From contig CP070701.1 of NCBI GenBank assembly GCA_020349885.1, positions 1,196,339-1,260,338 of the forward strand: a stretch of 64,000 bases of DNA, read 5' to 3'. The translations under genes were made by a program, and so were the position numbers. The notes under the pieces were generated by a model. It saw nothing but the letters and a program-made list of their open reading frames with translations. It was not told the origin of the DNA and did not search any database. The DNA is from Acidobacteriota bacterium. GTDB taxonomy: Bacteria; Acidobacteriota; G020349885. Positions within the stretch are counted from its first letter, which is position 1. Every line of letters starts with the position of its first letter. This document shows positions 8,590 through 17,136 of this stretch, piece by piece.

Positions 8590-9609
8590 TTAGTATTCAT
8601 AGTCTCCGTATGTTGTGTACCTATATTGCCAGCTGTCCGTTTCAAGAAAAAAGAAATGTCTTCTTTGCTCTATTTTCCAACCCTCTTCCGTGCGCGATAA
8701 AAACACCTTTTCTAGATTCTTTATGCACCACTTAATATCATCAAGAGCCGTTAGAATGGTAAATAGATTAACCTTCCTTTTACTTTCGTCGTAAAAGTAT
8801 ACCCCAACCAAATCATCCGCATATACTACAAGCTCGACCCTTAACTGCTTCGCCTCCCTTATGCTCTGATATATTGAAGGAGTCTTTTGTTGTGTTTCAC
8901 CAAAGATATATTCTTGGTAATAAGGCCTCTTATAAAGCTCAAGAGTGCTCCCTTTCAATTCTTTGGCACAATGTTTCACCAGCCCGTCAATATCTTTCTG
9001 AAGAATAGCCTCTTTGATGGATTCAGCTATAGGCATGATTTCCTTATACAACGGATCTTGTTCGCGAAGAATTTTATGGAACGGTACGCGCGACAAACGG
9101 CCACTAAACAATTTCCATCCCTCTTTTGTGCGTTTTAAAGATGCCATGACCACATTTTCGCCGCACCATTTCACATCATCATAATCGGTTAGAAAGGTAG
9201 TGAAGTTAATTTTCCTTTCGCTTTCATCATAGAAGTATACCCAGACCGAATTATTCGAATATACTAAATATGCTACAAGCTCGATCTTTAACTTTTTTGC
9301 CCCCTTTATAATCTGGTGCAACGAGCGCCGGGATCCCCCTGCAGTTTCATCGTCCCCGAAAACATATTTTTTAAAATAAGGGGAAGCGTCATCACCGATG
9401 AATTGCTTTCGCAATTCGTTATGGCAATGTTGCCCAAGTTTACCGCTGTCCTTGTTAAGGAGAGCATCTTTGATGGACACGGCTATAGGCATTATTTCCT
9501 TATATAACGGGTCGTCTTCATGGAGAATTTTAAAGTCTTGCGCGTATGACCAGGAACCCACAAAGAAAATACCGCACACAAAGCAGCGAAAAAACTTTCG
9601 CAAAGGCAT
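8590..9609 (-). CDS. Secreted hypothetical protein with an internal duplication
   Basis: I do not recognise a family. The protein (339 residues) begins with a signal peptide (MPLRKFFRCFVCGIFFVGSW...SYAQ). The mature part is two homologous halves of about 150 residues. Each starts with DPLYKEIMPIA.SIK, contains a Y(F)xxYxFG segment and VYFYDESxRKxN, then DDxKWC and RTxEGWK. The start at 9609 is chosen because AAGGAG lies 8 nt upstream and the signal peptide begins there; in-frame starts further upstream (9645, 9654) would bury the signal sequence. Base composition is clearly AT-richer than the flanking genes, suggesting acquisition. It follows cobA-hemD on the same strand by 41 nt. Confidence 0.8.
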   Translation of the reverse strand: MPLRKFFRCFVCGIFFVGSWSYAQDFKILHEDDPLYKEIMPIAVSIKDALLNKDSGKLGQHCHNELRKQFIGDDASPYFKKYVFGDDETAGGSRRSLHQIIKGAKKLKIELVAYLVYSNNSVWVYFYDESERKINFTTFLTDYDDVKWCGENVVMASLKRTKEGWKLFSGRLSRVPFHKILREQDPLYKEIMPIAESIKEAILQKDIDGLVKHCAKELKGSTLELYKRPYYQEYIFGETQQKTPSIYQSIREAKQLRVELVVYADDLVGVYFYDESKRKVNLFTILTALDDIKWCIKNLEKVFLSRTEEGWKIEQRRHFFFLETDSWQYRYTTYGDYEY

Positions 9610-9650
9610 TCCTGTAACTCCTTCTTTACCGACAGCGCTTGACATCGGAC

Positions 9651-11174
9651 TCACTTTTTAAAATGCTCCGCCAGTGCGCGCACCAGCCCGGGCACGGTGT
9701 GCACCGGCGCGGAGAGGATGTTCTTGAAGTGCCCACTCGCCGTCTCCGCGGTGACGGGGCCGATGCAGGCCGCGAGCACCTCGCGCGGCCAGGGGGGCGC
9801 GTCCTTGTAGGCCGCGAGGAGGTGCGTGACCGTCGATGAGCTCGTGAAGGCGATGGCGTCCACGCGCTCCCAGGGAACGCCCGCCTCTGGAGGCGGGGCG
9901 GGCACGGTCTCGTAGACCGGAAGAACTTCCACGTCGGCCCCCATTTTTTTGAGCTCCTCGGGGAGCACCTCGCGCGCCTTCTTCGCGCGGGCGAGCAGAA
10001 TCTTCTTGCCCTTCACGCTTCCCTCCCGCCGGAAGGCGTCGATGAGCCCCTCCGCCGTGTACGTGTCCGGCACCAGGTCGGGGAGAAACCCCCGCTTCTT
10101 TAGGGCGAGCGCAGTCTTCTCGCCGATGGCGGCGATTTTCGCGCCCCCGAGGGCGCGGGCGTCGAGGCCGAGCGCCTCCATGCGCTCGAACAGGAAGCGC
10201 ACGCCGTTCGCGCTCGTGAGAATTAGCCAGTCGAGGCCGCCCAGGCGGGCCGCGGCGGCGTCGAGCGCGGCGGACTCGGCGAGCGGGCGGACGAGTATGG
10301 TGGGGTGCGGAATCGGGCGCGCGCCGAGCGCCCAGAGCCGCCGCGCGAGCGAGGGCGCCCCTCCTTCGTGGCGCGTGACCACGACGGTTTTCCCGAAGAG
10401 CGGCTTCTTCTCGTACCACGCCAGGATTTTCCGCAGGCGCACGACGTCGCCGATGACCAAGACGGCGGGCGGGCGGATGCCGGCGCGCCCGGATTCTTCC
10501 GCAATCGTCCCGAGCGTCGCGACGGCCGTTCTCTGCTCCGGAAGCGCGCCCCGCTCCACGAGCGCGGCGGGGGTTTTTTCCGGCTTCCCTCCCGCGATGA
10601 GTTTCTCGCAGTTCCGCCTCAGCTGCCGGACGCCCATCAGGACCACGAGCGTTCCCGGCGCCCCGGCGAGCGCCTCCCAGTCGACGGGCACGCCGCCCTC
10701 GGTGTCACGGTCGTGCCCCGTGACGAACGTGACCTGCGAGGCGAGGTCCCGGTGGGTCACGGGGATGCCGGCGTAGGCGGGCACGGCATGGCCCGAGGTG
10801 ATTCCGGGAATCACCTCGACGGCGACGCCGCGACCACGGAGGAATTCCGCCTCTTCGCCCCCGCGCCCGAAGACGAAGGGGTCGCCGCCCTTCAGGCGCA
10901 CGACGCGCCTTCCCTCGAGGGCCTTCTCACAGAGGACGGCGTTGATCTCGTCCTGCGGGAGGACGCCCGCGCCCCGCCCGGCGGGGCCGGCGGCGTGCTT
11001 TCCGACGAAAACGAGCTCGGCGCCGGGACGCGCGTATTCGAGGAGGGAGCGCTCGACGAGGTGGTCGTACACGACGACGTCCGCCCGCCGTATGGCGCGC
11101 AGCGCCGCGAGCGTGACGAGCGAAGGGTCCCCCGGCCCCGCGCCCACGAGATGTACTTTGCCGCGCCTGCTCAT
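9651..11174 (-). CDS. cobA-hemD: Fused uroporphyrinogen-III C-methyltransferase / uroporphyrinogen-III synthase
   Basis: A two-domain tetrapyrrole enzyme of 507 residues. Residues 1-250 are the SAM-dependent methyltransferase that makes precorrin-2: VHLVGAGPGDPSLVT near residue 8, YDHLV, VRLKGGDPFVFGRGGEE near residue 92, and PGITSG. Residues about 260-507 are HemD, which cyclises hydroxymethylbilane to uroporphyrinogen III (VVVTRHEGGAP, ILTSANGVRFLFERM, FTSSSTVTHLL). Such fusions occur in several phyla. No hemC or hemB lies in the window. The ATG is only 7 nt after a TACACT box. Confidence 0.93.
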   Translation of the reverse strand: MSRRGKVHLVGAGPGDPSLVTLAALRAIRRADVVVYDHLVERSLLEYARPGAELVFVGKHAAGPAGRGAGVLPQDEINAVLCEKALEGRRVVRLKGGDPFVFGRGGEEAEFLRGRGVAVEVIPGITSGHAVPAYAGIPVTHRDLASQVTFVTGHDRDTEGGVPVDWEALAGAPGTLVVLMGVRQLRRNCEKLIAGGKPEKTPAALVERGALPEQRTAVATLGTIAEESGRAGIRPPAVLVIGDVVRLRKILAWYEKKPLFGKTVVVTRHEGGAPSLARRLWALGARPIPHPTILVRPLAESAALDAAAARLGGLDWLILTSANGVRFLFERMEALGLDARALGGAKIAAIGEKTALALKKRGFLPDLVPDTYTAEGLIDAFRREGSVKGKKILLARAKKAREVLPEELKKMGADVEVLPVYETVPAPPPEAGVPWERVDAIAFTSSSTVTHLLAAYKDAPPWPREVLAACIGPVTAETASGHFKNILSAPVHTVPGLVRALAEHFKK

Positions 11175-11181
11175 CGAAAAC

Positions 11182-11187
11182 AGTGTA
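11182..11187 (-). promoter_or_regulatory. -10 box of cobA-hemD
   Basis: Read on the minus strand the hexamer is TACACT, 7 nt before the ATG at 11174. The -35 is weak. It is another short- or no-leader arrangement. Confidence 0.4.
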
Positions 11188-11613
11188 GCATGCCCGGCGC
11201 TTAATGAGCGCTCCGGCCCCCGGCCCGCTGCAATGTATTCATAATTCTCGGCCCCGCCCTCTGGGCGGGGTAAACCCCGCCATCACGGCAGGGTAAAGTT
11301 TATCCACCATAGGTGGGCTTGCCCCGATTCTTGGGTTCGTTCCTAGGCTCAAAATTAAAAACCCTTTGTTTATGCGCAGTTGGTAGGTTCGTTTTGTAAA
11401 TTGAGGGGGGCGGGGGGTGCATCCTCCCCATGACCGGATGACCGAATCCTTGCATACTCCATACGCTATATTCCATACGCGACTCGCCTTCGCGTAGCTC
11501 ATTATGCAAACGCGCATACGCTGCAGAGGCTTCGGCGGAGCGAGGTACTCCATACTTCTCCATGTATGCCGTCCGCGCGATTTGTCAACGATTTTGGCCG
11601 ACTTGCCGTTTTT

Positions 11614-11790
11614 GCCGGATCTTGCCCAGACTCTTAGTCTGGGTTGCCGGCCCCGACTCTCCGCATCGGGGTAAAACTTGCCGCTTTTTATCCCGACTAC
11701 CGTCGGGATTGCCGGAGCTTGCCCAGACTCTTAGTCTGGGTTGCCGGCCCGCCCTAACGATCCTGGCGGGTAAAATTTGCCGCTCTAGGC
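11614..11790. repeat. Densest block of hairpin repeats
   Basis: At least five stem-loops in 177 bp: CCCAGACT/AGTCTGGG (11625-11643), CCCCGA/TCGGGG (about 11651-11671), ATCCCGAC/GTCGGGAT (11690-11709), CCCAGACT/AGTCTGGG (11722-11740) and CCCGCC/GGCGGG (about 11748-11770). Stem sequence varies while the linker (GTAAAA-y-TTGCCG) is kept. Similar pieces occur at 56764-56806 and 60287-60306. Confidence 0.7.
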
Positions 11791-11886
11791 GGGGATTGCC
11801 CCCCCTAAACAAAAAATCCTTTGCTCACGCTACTTAGCGGGTTTGTTTCGTGATTTGGTGGTGCACTACGAGTAGGTGAAAAAGCC

Positions 11887-12597
11887 TTATCGCGTGAATA
11901 ACACGCGGATAGCGACCCGAAGGCGCCGGAGAAAGGGAGGGCGGCGTTTTGGCTTTAGGGTTTCCGCCTTCCATTCAATAGGCTTGCATATTGTGATTTC
12001 CCTTCCTTTAGCATCTGTGCCCTTGATGGTGTCGGGAAATTGATTTGCTATGATGTGTTCACGTTTAAGGGATATGCAGGGATGAGGACAAGCTGCTTTT
12101 CGTAGTTTGCGGGAAGCTCGTCTGGGCGGGAAAATCACCATTAGGCGTTTTTCTGGAAATGTTTTTTTTACAGCCGTAAGCGCTGGAGCTAAGTCGCTAT
12201 CTCCAGACACGACACAAAGCACATCTGCCTTATCGTGAAATGCTTGGATAAACATTTCCATTGCAATATTTACATCAGTTTCTTTCTCTTCATACCCCGT
12301 GTAGTGACTCCAACATTCCTTGCATTTTCTTTCTTTTCTCTTAAAAGTAGAAAGCACAGGAACTATTCCAGTATGTTTTAGTGCGCTAAGATATGTTTTG
12401 TGCCGCTTGCGCTTTTCTGGATTAGGGGGGTGAGATGGATAGAACGCCGTATAGTAGAAAATATCTACGACGGTGTCATTAGCTCTCATAAAAGACTTGC
12501 ACAACCTCCCGATGTCAAGCCATTTATACGTTTGTAGGTCGGGTTGGAGTGAGTGGTAAACATTAAACCCATCGATGAGGATGCTGTATCGGGCCAC
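11887..12597 (-). CDS. NYN/PIN-like nuclease-domain protein (LabA/DUF88 type)
   Basis: A 236-residue NYN-domain protein, a fold related to PIN RNases. Acidic metal-binding positions are visible: ILIDGFNVYH at residue 7, EKETDVNIAMEM near residue 104, and VVSGDSDL near residue 130. A basic C-terminal tail follows (KPKRRPPFLRRLR). Predicted cytoplasmic RNase or RNA-binding factor. The start is GTG at 12597 with AAGGAG at 12604-12609 (6-nt spacing). AT-rich composition relative to neighbours suggests transfer. It is preceded by a rho-independent-type hairpin lying between its promoter and start. Confidence 0.85.
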   Translation of the reverse strand: MARYSILIDGFNVYHSLQPDLQTYKWLDIGRLCKSFMRANDTVVDIFYYTAFYPSHPPNPEKRKRHKTYLSALKHTGIVPVLSTFKRKERKCKECWSHYTGYEEKETDVNIAMEMFIQAFHDKADVLCVVSGDSDLAPALTAVKKTFPEKRLMVIFPPRRASRKLRKAACPHPCISLKREHIIANQFPDTIKGTDAKGREITICKPIEWKAETLKPKRRPPFLRRLRVAIRVLFTR

Positions 12598-12611
12598 AGT
12601 TTTCTCCTTAG

Positions 12612-12639
12612 AAAAAACCCAGCCCTCGAAAGGGCTGGG
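12612..12639 (-). terminator. Leader terminator upstream of the NYN gene
   Basis: On the minus strand a 9-bp perfect stem (CCCAGCCCT-ttcg-AGGGCTGGG) is followed by six T residues. It lies after the promoter at 12679-12707 and 15 nt before the GTG start, so it would interrupt the gene's own transcript: a candidate attenuator. Confidence 0.7.
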
Positions 12640-12678
12640 GGTTAGCGCAATATCTTAGCGCTGAGATGCTTCTATTAC

Positions 12679-12707
12679 AATATAATGCATATTGCGCTTG
12701 TTGTCAA
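12679..12707 (-). promoter_or_regulatory. Promoter of the NYN gene with flanking inverted 9-mers
   Basis: On the minus strand: TTGACA (12707-12702), 17-nt spacer, TATATT (12684-12679). Transcription start is expected near 12672, giving a leader of about 75 nt. GCGCAATAT at 12645-12653 and its complement ATATTGCGC at 12689-12697 form an inverted pair. One copy lies in the promoter spacer and one in the leader, which suggests operator half-sites. Confidence 0.65.
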
Positions 12708-12961
12708 TATTAATAATACAAAAATTTTTAGGGGAATTTATCTTTATATAACACGACTTATAAGCTCTTCGACCGTCCATAGGTGGTCGGCAACCGTAGC
12801 CGTCTCACCCCCCCGAACCCCGCTTCCTGAATTCCCACGGCGGGGCGGGCCAGAGGCCGCGTCCCGCCCCCAAACCACTACGATAAAAATTAAACGGCTT
12901 GCCCCGCCCCGCCGCTGTCGTGAACTTGCACATCGGCTTTTTTTCTGAACCGGGAAAGGGA

Positions 12962-12967
12962 TATAAT
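12962..12967 (+). promoter_or_regulatory. -10 box of the TPR gene
   Basis: TATAAT 11 nt before the ATG at 12979, followed by GAGGTGG, which serves as ribosome-binding site. The short distance makes the upstream in-frame TTG at 12967 impossible as a start. Confidence 0.55.
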
Positions 12968-12978
12968 TGAGGTGGACC

Positions 12979-15783
12979 ATGCTCAAGAGCAAAACGTTTA
13001 TCTTCTCGGCAGGCTCCGTTGCGATTCTCTTCTCGCTTTTCATTTTTCGCTATTCCATCGCCCAAGATGCCGAGACCCTGTTCCACCACCAGATTGAGGG
13101 GGAAATTGCTCTTGCGAACGAGCAATACGAATCGGCCATAGAGCACGTTCGTGAACAGATTCGCTTCTATCCTACGGGGCACTACGAAACGTTCGCCCTT
13201 TACGACAAGATAGGGCGAATTTACTGGAAGCACTTGGATGATTATCCGGCCGCCGTTCGAGCCTATGCCCGAGGCCGGAATTGGATAACACTCCTTGATC
13301 TTCTTGAGGAGAGCAGGAAAAAAGCGGAAAAATTTGTAGACCTATTGCCGAACGCGCCGAAGGGCGCTGCCTCGAACCAAAGCAGCGCGAAGGACAAAGC
13401 GCTCAGTGATCCTCCGGGTGAAGCCGCGTTCCGAAAGGCGATCCTCGAAGCGGTTCCCGGACTTTGCGAGGAAGACGTTCAACCGTTCTCTTGCGGACGC
13501 TTCTTCTGGGGGAATGATGAGCGCCCCAGAAAAGCACGCCTGCAACAGGCCTTGGGATGCTACGAGGAAGCGGCGCGGGCTTTCTCGGAGATTTACGCGG
13601 AAGACATGACGAATCACCACGTATATTTTCAAAAGCGCATCAACGAAATCTATGCGAAATATCCTGCTCTGGCTGCCGTTTCTCCTTTCGAACATCCCGA
13701 GACGCTCAAGGCACTGCGCCGGGAGCATCCCGAGGACGCTGACCTCGGGGAGATGGAGGCTTTCCTCAATTTGGTGTTGGGGGTGCTTGAAGAGGTCAAG
13801 CAGGATAAAACCAAACATCTTCAAAGGACGCATCTCAAACGGTTCGAGTCGTTTTACAAAAGCTACCCCGAGAGCGAATGGCTTGTCCTCGGCCCGCACT
13901 GGGCGAACGCGTGGCAGCGGTCATCGGGCCGTCCCTGGGTCGGCAAGAAGCTGCTCACGGGCATGCCCTACTGGGTTTACGAGCACTCGAAAAATACTTT
14001 CTTTCGGGCCATGGTCAAACCCCGTCAGGGCCGAAACGCTATTTCCTGTGACGAGGAATGCGAGCGTGTCGTTCAGCCGTACTTACAGCAAATCCCGGCC
14101 GACGAAATCCGCAATGCCGTGTTCATAGTCAGTAACCTTGATTGCCCAGGTTTCGATTCTCTCCTATGCAAACTCGAGCGGATATACGAGACAGACGGGG
14201 GTGCCTTGGATGCTCTGCCGTCCAGTGAAGCGAAGCGAGACATCCTCTACTTTTACCTCAAAGATTTCCTAAAGGCCACAAAAGGCTACGGCTACGGCCA
14301 CCCCTCCTCACTGGTCCGCAAAACGTCCCGTCCCCTTCCAACGATTGACAGCCTCCAGAAAATCTCCACCCCTGCCCGGAGGTTGTGGGAGGGCGAAAAG
14401 CTCGGAAGGGAAGCGTTCTTCGAACTCGAGGCCTATCCTGACAGGGGAAGGGGAACGCAGAAACTACTGGAGCGGGGGCAGCTCGCTCGATTCTACACCC
14501 AGCGCCAGTTTTTGGACTACGTTCTGCGCATTTGCCGACGCATGTTTCAGGATTTTCCCGAGGTTCCGAAGCGAGAGGATATCCTGCACCATATAGTGGA
14601 GGCAGTTGCGTACCACTCACCGGATGAGGAAAGACTTTTGGGCATCGTGGCGTGGCTTGAGAAGGAATTCCCGGATTACCCGATGCCTGCCACGCTTTTC
14701 TTTGCCATCGCGGAGCTTTACCGCGGTGAGGAGAGATACAAGGAAGCCCTGGCCTATTACCTCAAGGCGGCGGACGCGCCGGCCGAAAGCGGCGAGGCGG
14801 CGCGGCACTTCCTCTACGTGGGCAGTACGTACGCTTATCTGGGTGAGTGGGAAGAAGCCCTCACTTGGTGGGAGAAGGCCGCCCGGCACCCATGTTCCGA
14901 TACGGCGTATCATTATACGCAGCAAGACGCTGCCAAGAAGCTGGCGGAGTATTATCGAAGCCAAGGGGAATACCGCAAAGCCTTCGAAGCCTCGGCACCG
15001 GTGAGCTTGGCGGGTGAAGACTGCACGGGTGCCCTCGGAGGTCAGCGCATGGACCGCATCGCCCGCCTTTTTGACGATTGGACCCGTTTCGAAGACCCCG
15101 AAACGGTGGTCTCTTTGCTGGAGCGCCGCCTGGCATCCCTACAGCGCGGCACATGGTGGAGAGTTCCTTTACGGGTCGGGGAAATCTATCGCCGTCTTGG
15201 CTGGCTGGAGCGATTGCGGAAATTTATTGCAGAGCACGCATCCAAGGACACTGAGCCGGATATCGGAGAACTGTCGCCCTTTGCTACTTTAGCTGGAGAA
15301 CTGTCGCTCTTTGCTGCTTTAGAAAAGTATCTTGCCCTGGTGGAGCAGCATGGCAACGCGTCGCTCAAGGATGTCGTGGCTGAGCTGCAACAAGCGTCAA
15401 AACCCCTCAAGGAAAAGCGTGGTCTTTCAGCGGAAGACCAGTTCAAAGTGGGATTTCTTTACCAGGAATTAAAACGGTTCAAGCCTGAAAAAAGGGCTCG
15501 CTTAATCCAAAGCCTACTGGAAGAAGCTCCGCCCCCCCCTCCGCCGGCAGAGCTTTTGAGGGCACTCGCGGAAACGGAGCATCCTGAAGCGCTCTGCTAC
15601 CTTGCTGAAAAATCGGTGGCGACGAGGGATCCGGCTTACCTTGGCGTATTATCGGTTCTCCCGCCTTTTGTGAAGCTCCCATGTATGGAGACCGTTTTGA
15701 CCGAAGCGCAGAAAGACGATCCTGCTTTTCGGCAGATAAGGGCCCGGCTGCGGGGACACCTTAAGCGGATGTGGGGAAGGTGA
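12979..15783 (+). CDS. Large secreted tetratricopeptide-repeat protein
   Basis: A 934-residue protein with an N-terminal signal peptide or anchor (MLKSKTFIFSAGSVAILFSL, then an SIAQ cleavage-like site). The rest is largely helical with TPR-like units. Examples are EIALANEQYESAIEHV near residue 46, a segment starting YRGEERYKEALAYYLKAAD near residue 580, and the following YAYLGEWEEALTWWEKA. No enzymatic domain is recognised. TPR solenoids usually scaffold protein complexes, here probably in the periplasm. ATG 12979 was chosen for its GAGGTGG site. It is monocistronic and divergent from the NYN gene. Confidence 0.8.
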   Translation: MLKSKTFIFSAGSVAILFSLFIFRYSIAQDAETLFHHQIEGEIALANEQYESAIEHVREQIRFYPTGHYETFALYDKIGRIYWKHLDDYPAAVRAYARGRNWITLLDLLEESRKKAEKFVDLLPNAPKGAASNQSSAKDKALSDPPGEAAFRKAILEAVPGLCEEDVQPFSCGRFFWGNDERPRKARLQQALGCYEEAARAFSEIYAEDMTNHHVYFQKRINEIYAKYPALAAVSPFEHPETLKALRREHPEDADLGEMEAFLNLVLGVLEEVKQDKTKHLQRTHLKRFESFYKSYPESEWLVLGPHWANAWQRSSGRPWVGKKLLTGMPYWVYEHSKNTFFRAMVKPRQGRNAISCDEECERVVQPYLQQIPADEIRNAVFIVSNLDCPGFDSLLCKLERIYETDGGALDALPSSEAKRDILYFYLKDFLKATKGYGYGHPSSLVRKTSRPLPTIDSLQKISTPARRLWEGEKLGREAFFELEAYPDRGRGTQKLLERGQLARFYTQRQFLDYVLRICRRMFQDFPEVPKREDILHHIVEAVAYHSPDEERLLGIVAWLEKEFPDYPMPATLFFAIAELYRGEERYKEALAYYLKAADAPAESGEAARHFLYVGSTYAYLGEWEEALTWWEKAARHPCSDTAYHYTQQDAAKKLAEYYRSQGEYRKAFEASAPVSLAGEDCTGALGGQRMDRIARLFDDWTRFEDPETVVSLLERRLASLQRGTWWRVPLRVGEIYRRLGWLERLRKFIAEHASKDTEPDIGELSPFATLAGELSLFAALEKYLALVEQHGNASLKDVVAELQQASKPLKEKRGLSAEDQFKVGFLYQELKRFKPEKRARLIQSLLEEAPPPPPPAELLRALAETEHPEALCYLAEKSVATRDPAYLGVLSVLPPFVKLPCMETVLTEAQKDDPAFRQIRARLRGHLKRMWGR

Positions 15784-15935
15784 AAAACGTTGGAGGTTTT
15801 CCTTTTTTCCGTGCTCCGGATGCGTTTGAGGATCTGGAATAGGAAATTGAGAGCGGCTACGCCCAAGACCTTGAGCTTAAGGCCGTGCAGGATGCCGCGA
15901 AGGGAGGCCGGTAGGGGAGAGTAGGAGAGGAGAGG
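15784..15935. other. Intergenic, convergent genes
   Basis: 152 bp between convergent TPR and GcvT-like genes. I see no strong hairpin with a T-run and no gene. Confidence 0.5.
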
Positions 15936-17129
15936 CTAGGCGCGCTTGCGGGGCGGGTCGTAGAAGGGCAGCTTGGCCTGCGTCACCGCCACCTGCTTGT
16001 CTTCGCCCCCCACCTCGACGTCCATATGGAGCTTTTTTCCGATCTGGGCGTGGGCGGTCTCTATCGTCCCGAAGCCGACGTATTGCTTGATCATCGGCGA
16101 CCAGACCGCGCTCGTCGCCCAGCCGATCCGCTTTCCGTCCAGCCGGAGGGCGTAGCGCTCGCATTCGCCCCAGGGGACTATCGGCAGCTCGGGCTTTACT
16201 CCCGCGGCCTCGTGGACGCGGGTATAGTCGTCCCAGTCGACTATGAAGCCGACGAGTTTCCTCGGCGAGCCCTTGCGTTTTTCCTCGACAAGCGCCTCGC
16301 GGCCGATGAAGCCCTCCCTCTCGAGCTTCACCGTCCAGTCCAGGCCGAGCTCGAACGGCGAGTACTTCAGCTCGGGGATCGGCGCCCTGTGACAGCTGAT
16401 GTAGTCCCCCTCCATCATGATGAGTCCCGCCTCGACGCGGGCGGTGAGCATCGCCAGCATGCCGTTGGGCTTGAGGCCGAATGGCTTTCCCTCGGCCATG
16501 AAGACGTCCCACAGCTTCTCGGCGGACTCGGCGGGCAGCCAGAGTTCGTATCCCAGGTCGCCCGTGTATCCCGTGCGCGAGATGTCGACGTCCACGCCGG
16601 CGATCTTGGCTCGGGTGAAGTACCAGAACTTCAGGGCGTCCATGTCGGCGTCGCACACCTGCTTCATGAGGTCGCGGGACGTGGGGCCCTGGAGGGCCAG
16701 GGTGGCCACGGGTTCGCTCTCGTCCTCGATCGTGACGTCCATGCCGACGGCGTGCTCGTCGAGCCACCGCCCGAGGAGCCTGGTCATCGTGAAGACGAAT
16801 TCGTTTTCGCCGTAGCGCAGCACGGGCCCCTCGTCGGTCACCTTTCCTTCCTCGTCGCACAGGGGCGTGTAGAACACCTGCCCGATCTTGCATTTCCGGA
16901 TGTCCCTCGTGATGAGCCGGTTGACGAAGGGGACCGCGTCGCGGCCGCGGACCCGGTACTTGAAAAGCCCCGAGACGTCGATCATGCCGGTCGACTCGCG
17001 GATGGCGAGGTATTCCTCCTCGTGAGTCACCCCGTAGGAATCCACCACGGCGTAGCCGCCCCAGTCTATCCACTTGTTGCTCTTGCATAGGGCCGAGGTG
17101 CGGGAGTGGAATGGCGTCGTTTTTCCCAT
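15936..17129 (-). CDS. GcvT-family tetrahydrofolate-dependent aminomethyl/methyltransferase, copy 1
   Basis: A 397-residue member of the glycine-cleavage T / DmdA / dimethylglycine-dehydrogenase C-terminal family, which moves one-carbon units to tetrahydrofolate. The folate-domain signature RTGYTGDLGYELW is near residue 202. GKVTDEGPV near residue 94 corresponds to the GcvT segment with the folate-contacting Asp. The C-terminal barrel contains FIGREALVEEKRKG, and the protein ends FYDPPRKRA. True GcvT is usually linked to gcvH and gcvP; neither is here. Instead it lies next to DUF2958 and a paralog, divergent from six FAD oxidoreductases, so demethylation of another methylated substrate is more likely. 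It starts 7 nt after the DUF2958 stop. Confidence 0.85.
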   Translation of the reverse strand: MGKTTPFHSRTSALCKSNKWIDWGGYAVVDSYGVTHEEEYLAIRESTGMIDVSGLFKYRVRGRDAVPFVNRLITRDIRKCKIGQVFYTPLCDEEGKVTDEGPVLRYGENEFVFTMTRLLGRWLDEHAVGMDVTIEDESEPVATLALQGPTSRDLMKQVCDADMDALKFWYFTRAKIAGVDVDISRTGYTGDLGYELWLPAESAEKLWDVFMAEGKPFGLKPNGMLAMLTARVEAGLIMMEGDYISCHRAPIPELKYSPFELGLDWTVKLEREGFIGREALVEEKRKGSPRKLVGFIVDWDDYTRVHEAAGVKPELPIVPWGECERYALRLDGKRIGWATSAVWSPMIKQYVGFGTIETAHAQIGKKLHMDVEVGGEDKQVAVTQAKLPFYDPPRKRA

Positions 17130-17136
17130 ACGCGCC

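Larger units (their letters stand above)
11175..11886. repeat. Gene-free 0.7-kb region with an intergenic hairpin cluster
   Basis: No credible gene lies here. At both ends of the region are short perfect hairpins joined by similar linkers. They include CCCCGCCC-tct-GGGCGGGG at 11252-11270 and CCACC-ata-GGTGG at 11304-11316. Two 40-bp direct copies at 11614-11653 and 11711-11750 differ by one base and each contains CCCAGACT-ctt-AGTCTGGG. Between them lies ATCCCGAC-tacc-GTCGGGAT at 11690-11709. Stems are often followed by GTAAAA and TTGCCG. The middle part (11400-11600) has no clear structure. Confidence 0.7.
12598..12978. other. Intergenic region between NYN and TPR genes
   Basis: Besides the NYN leader and promoter, this 381-bp divergent region holds an AT-rich tract (12700-12770) and a GC stem GGGGCGGG/CCCGCCCC at 12842-12849 and 12863-12870. 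The stem is followed by a TAAAA... CTTGCCCCG sequence similar to the 11.2-11.8 kb hairpins. A TATAAT lies at 12962-12967 in front of the TPR gene. No gene is seen. Confidence 0.6.

Noticed and set aside
9610..9654. Upstream starts (9645, 9654) for the duplicated secreted protein
   Set aside because: AAGGAG and the signal peptide both point to the ATG at 9609; the GTG at 9654 overlaps the cobA-hemD stop.
11614..11750. Direct repeats considered as a CRISPR array
   Set aside because: Only two copies, 57 bp of structured DNA between them, related stems elsewhere, and no cas genes.
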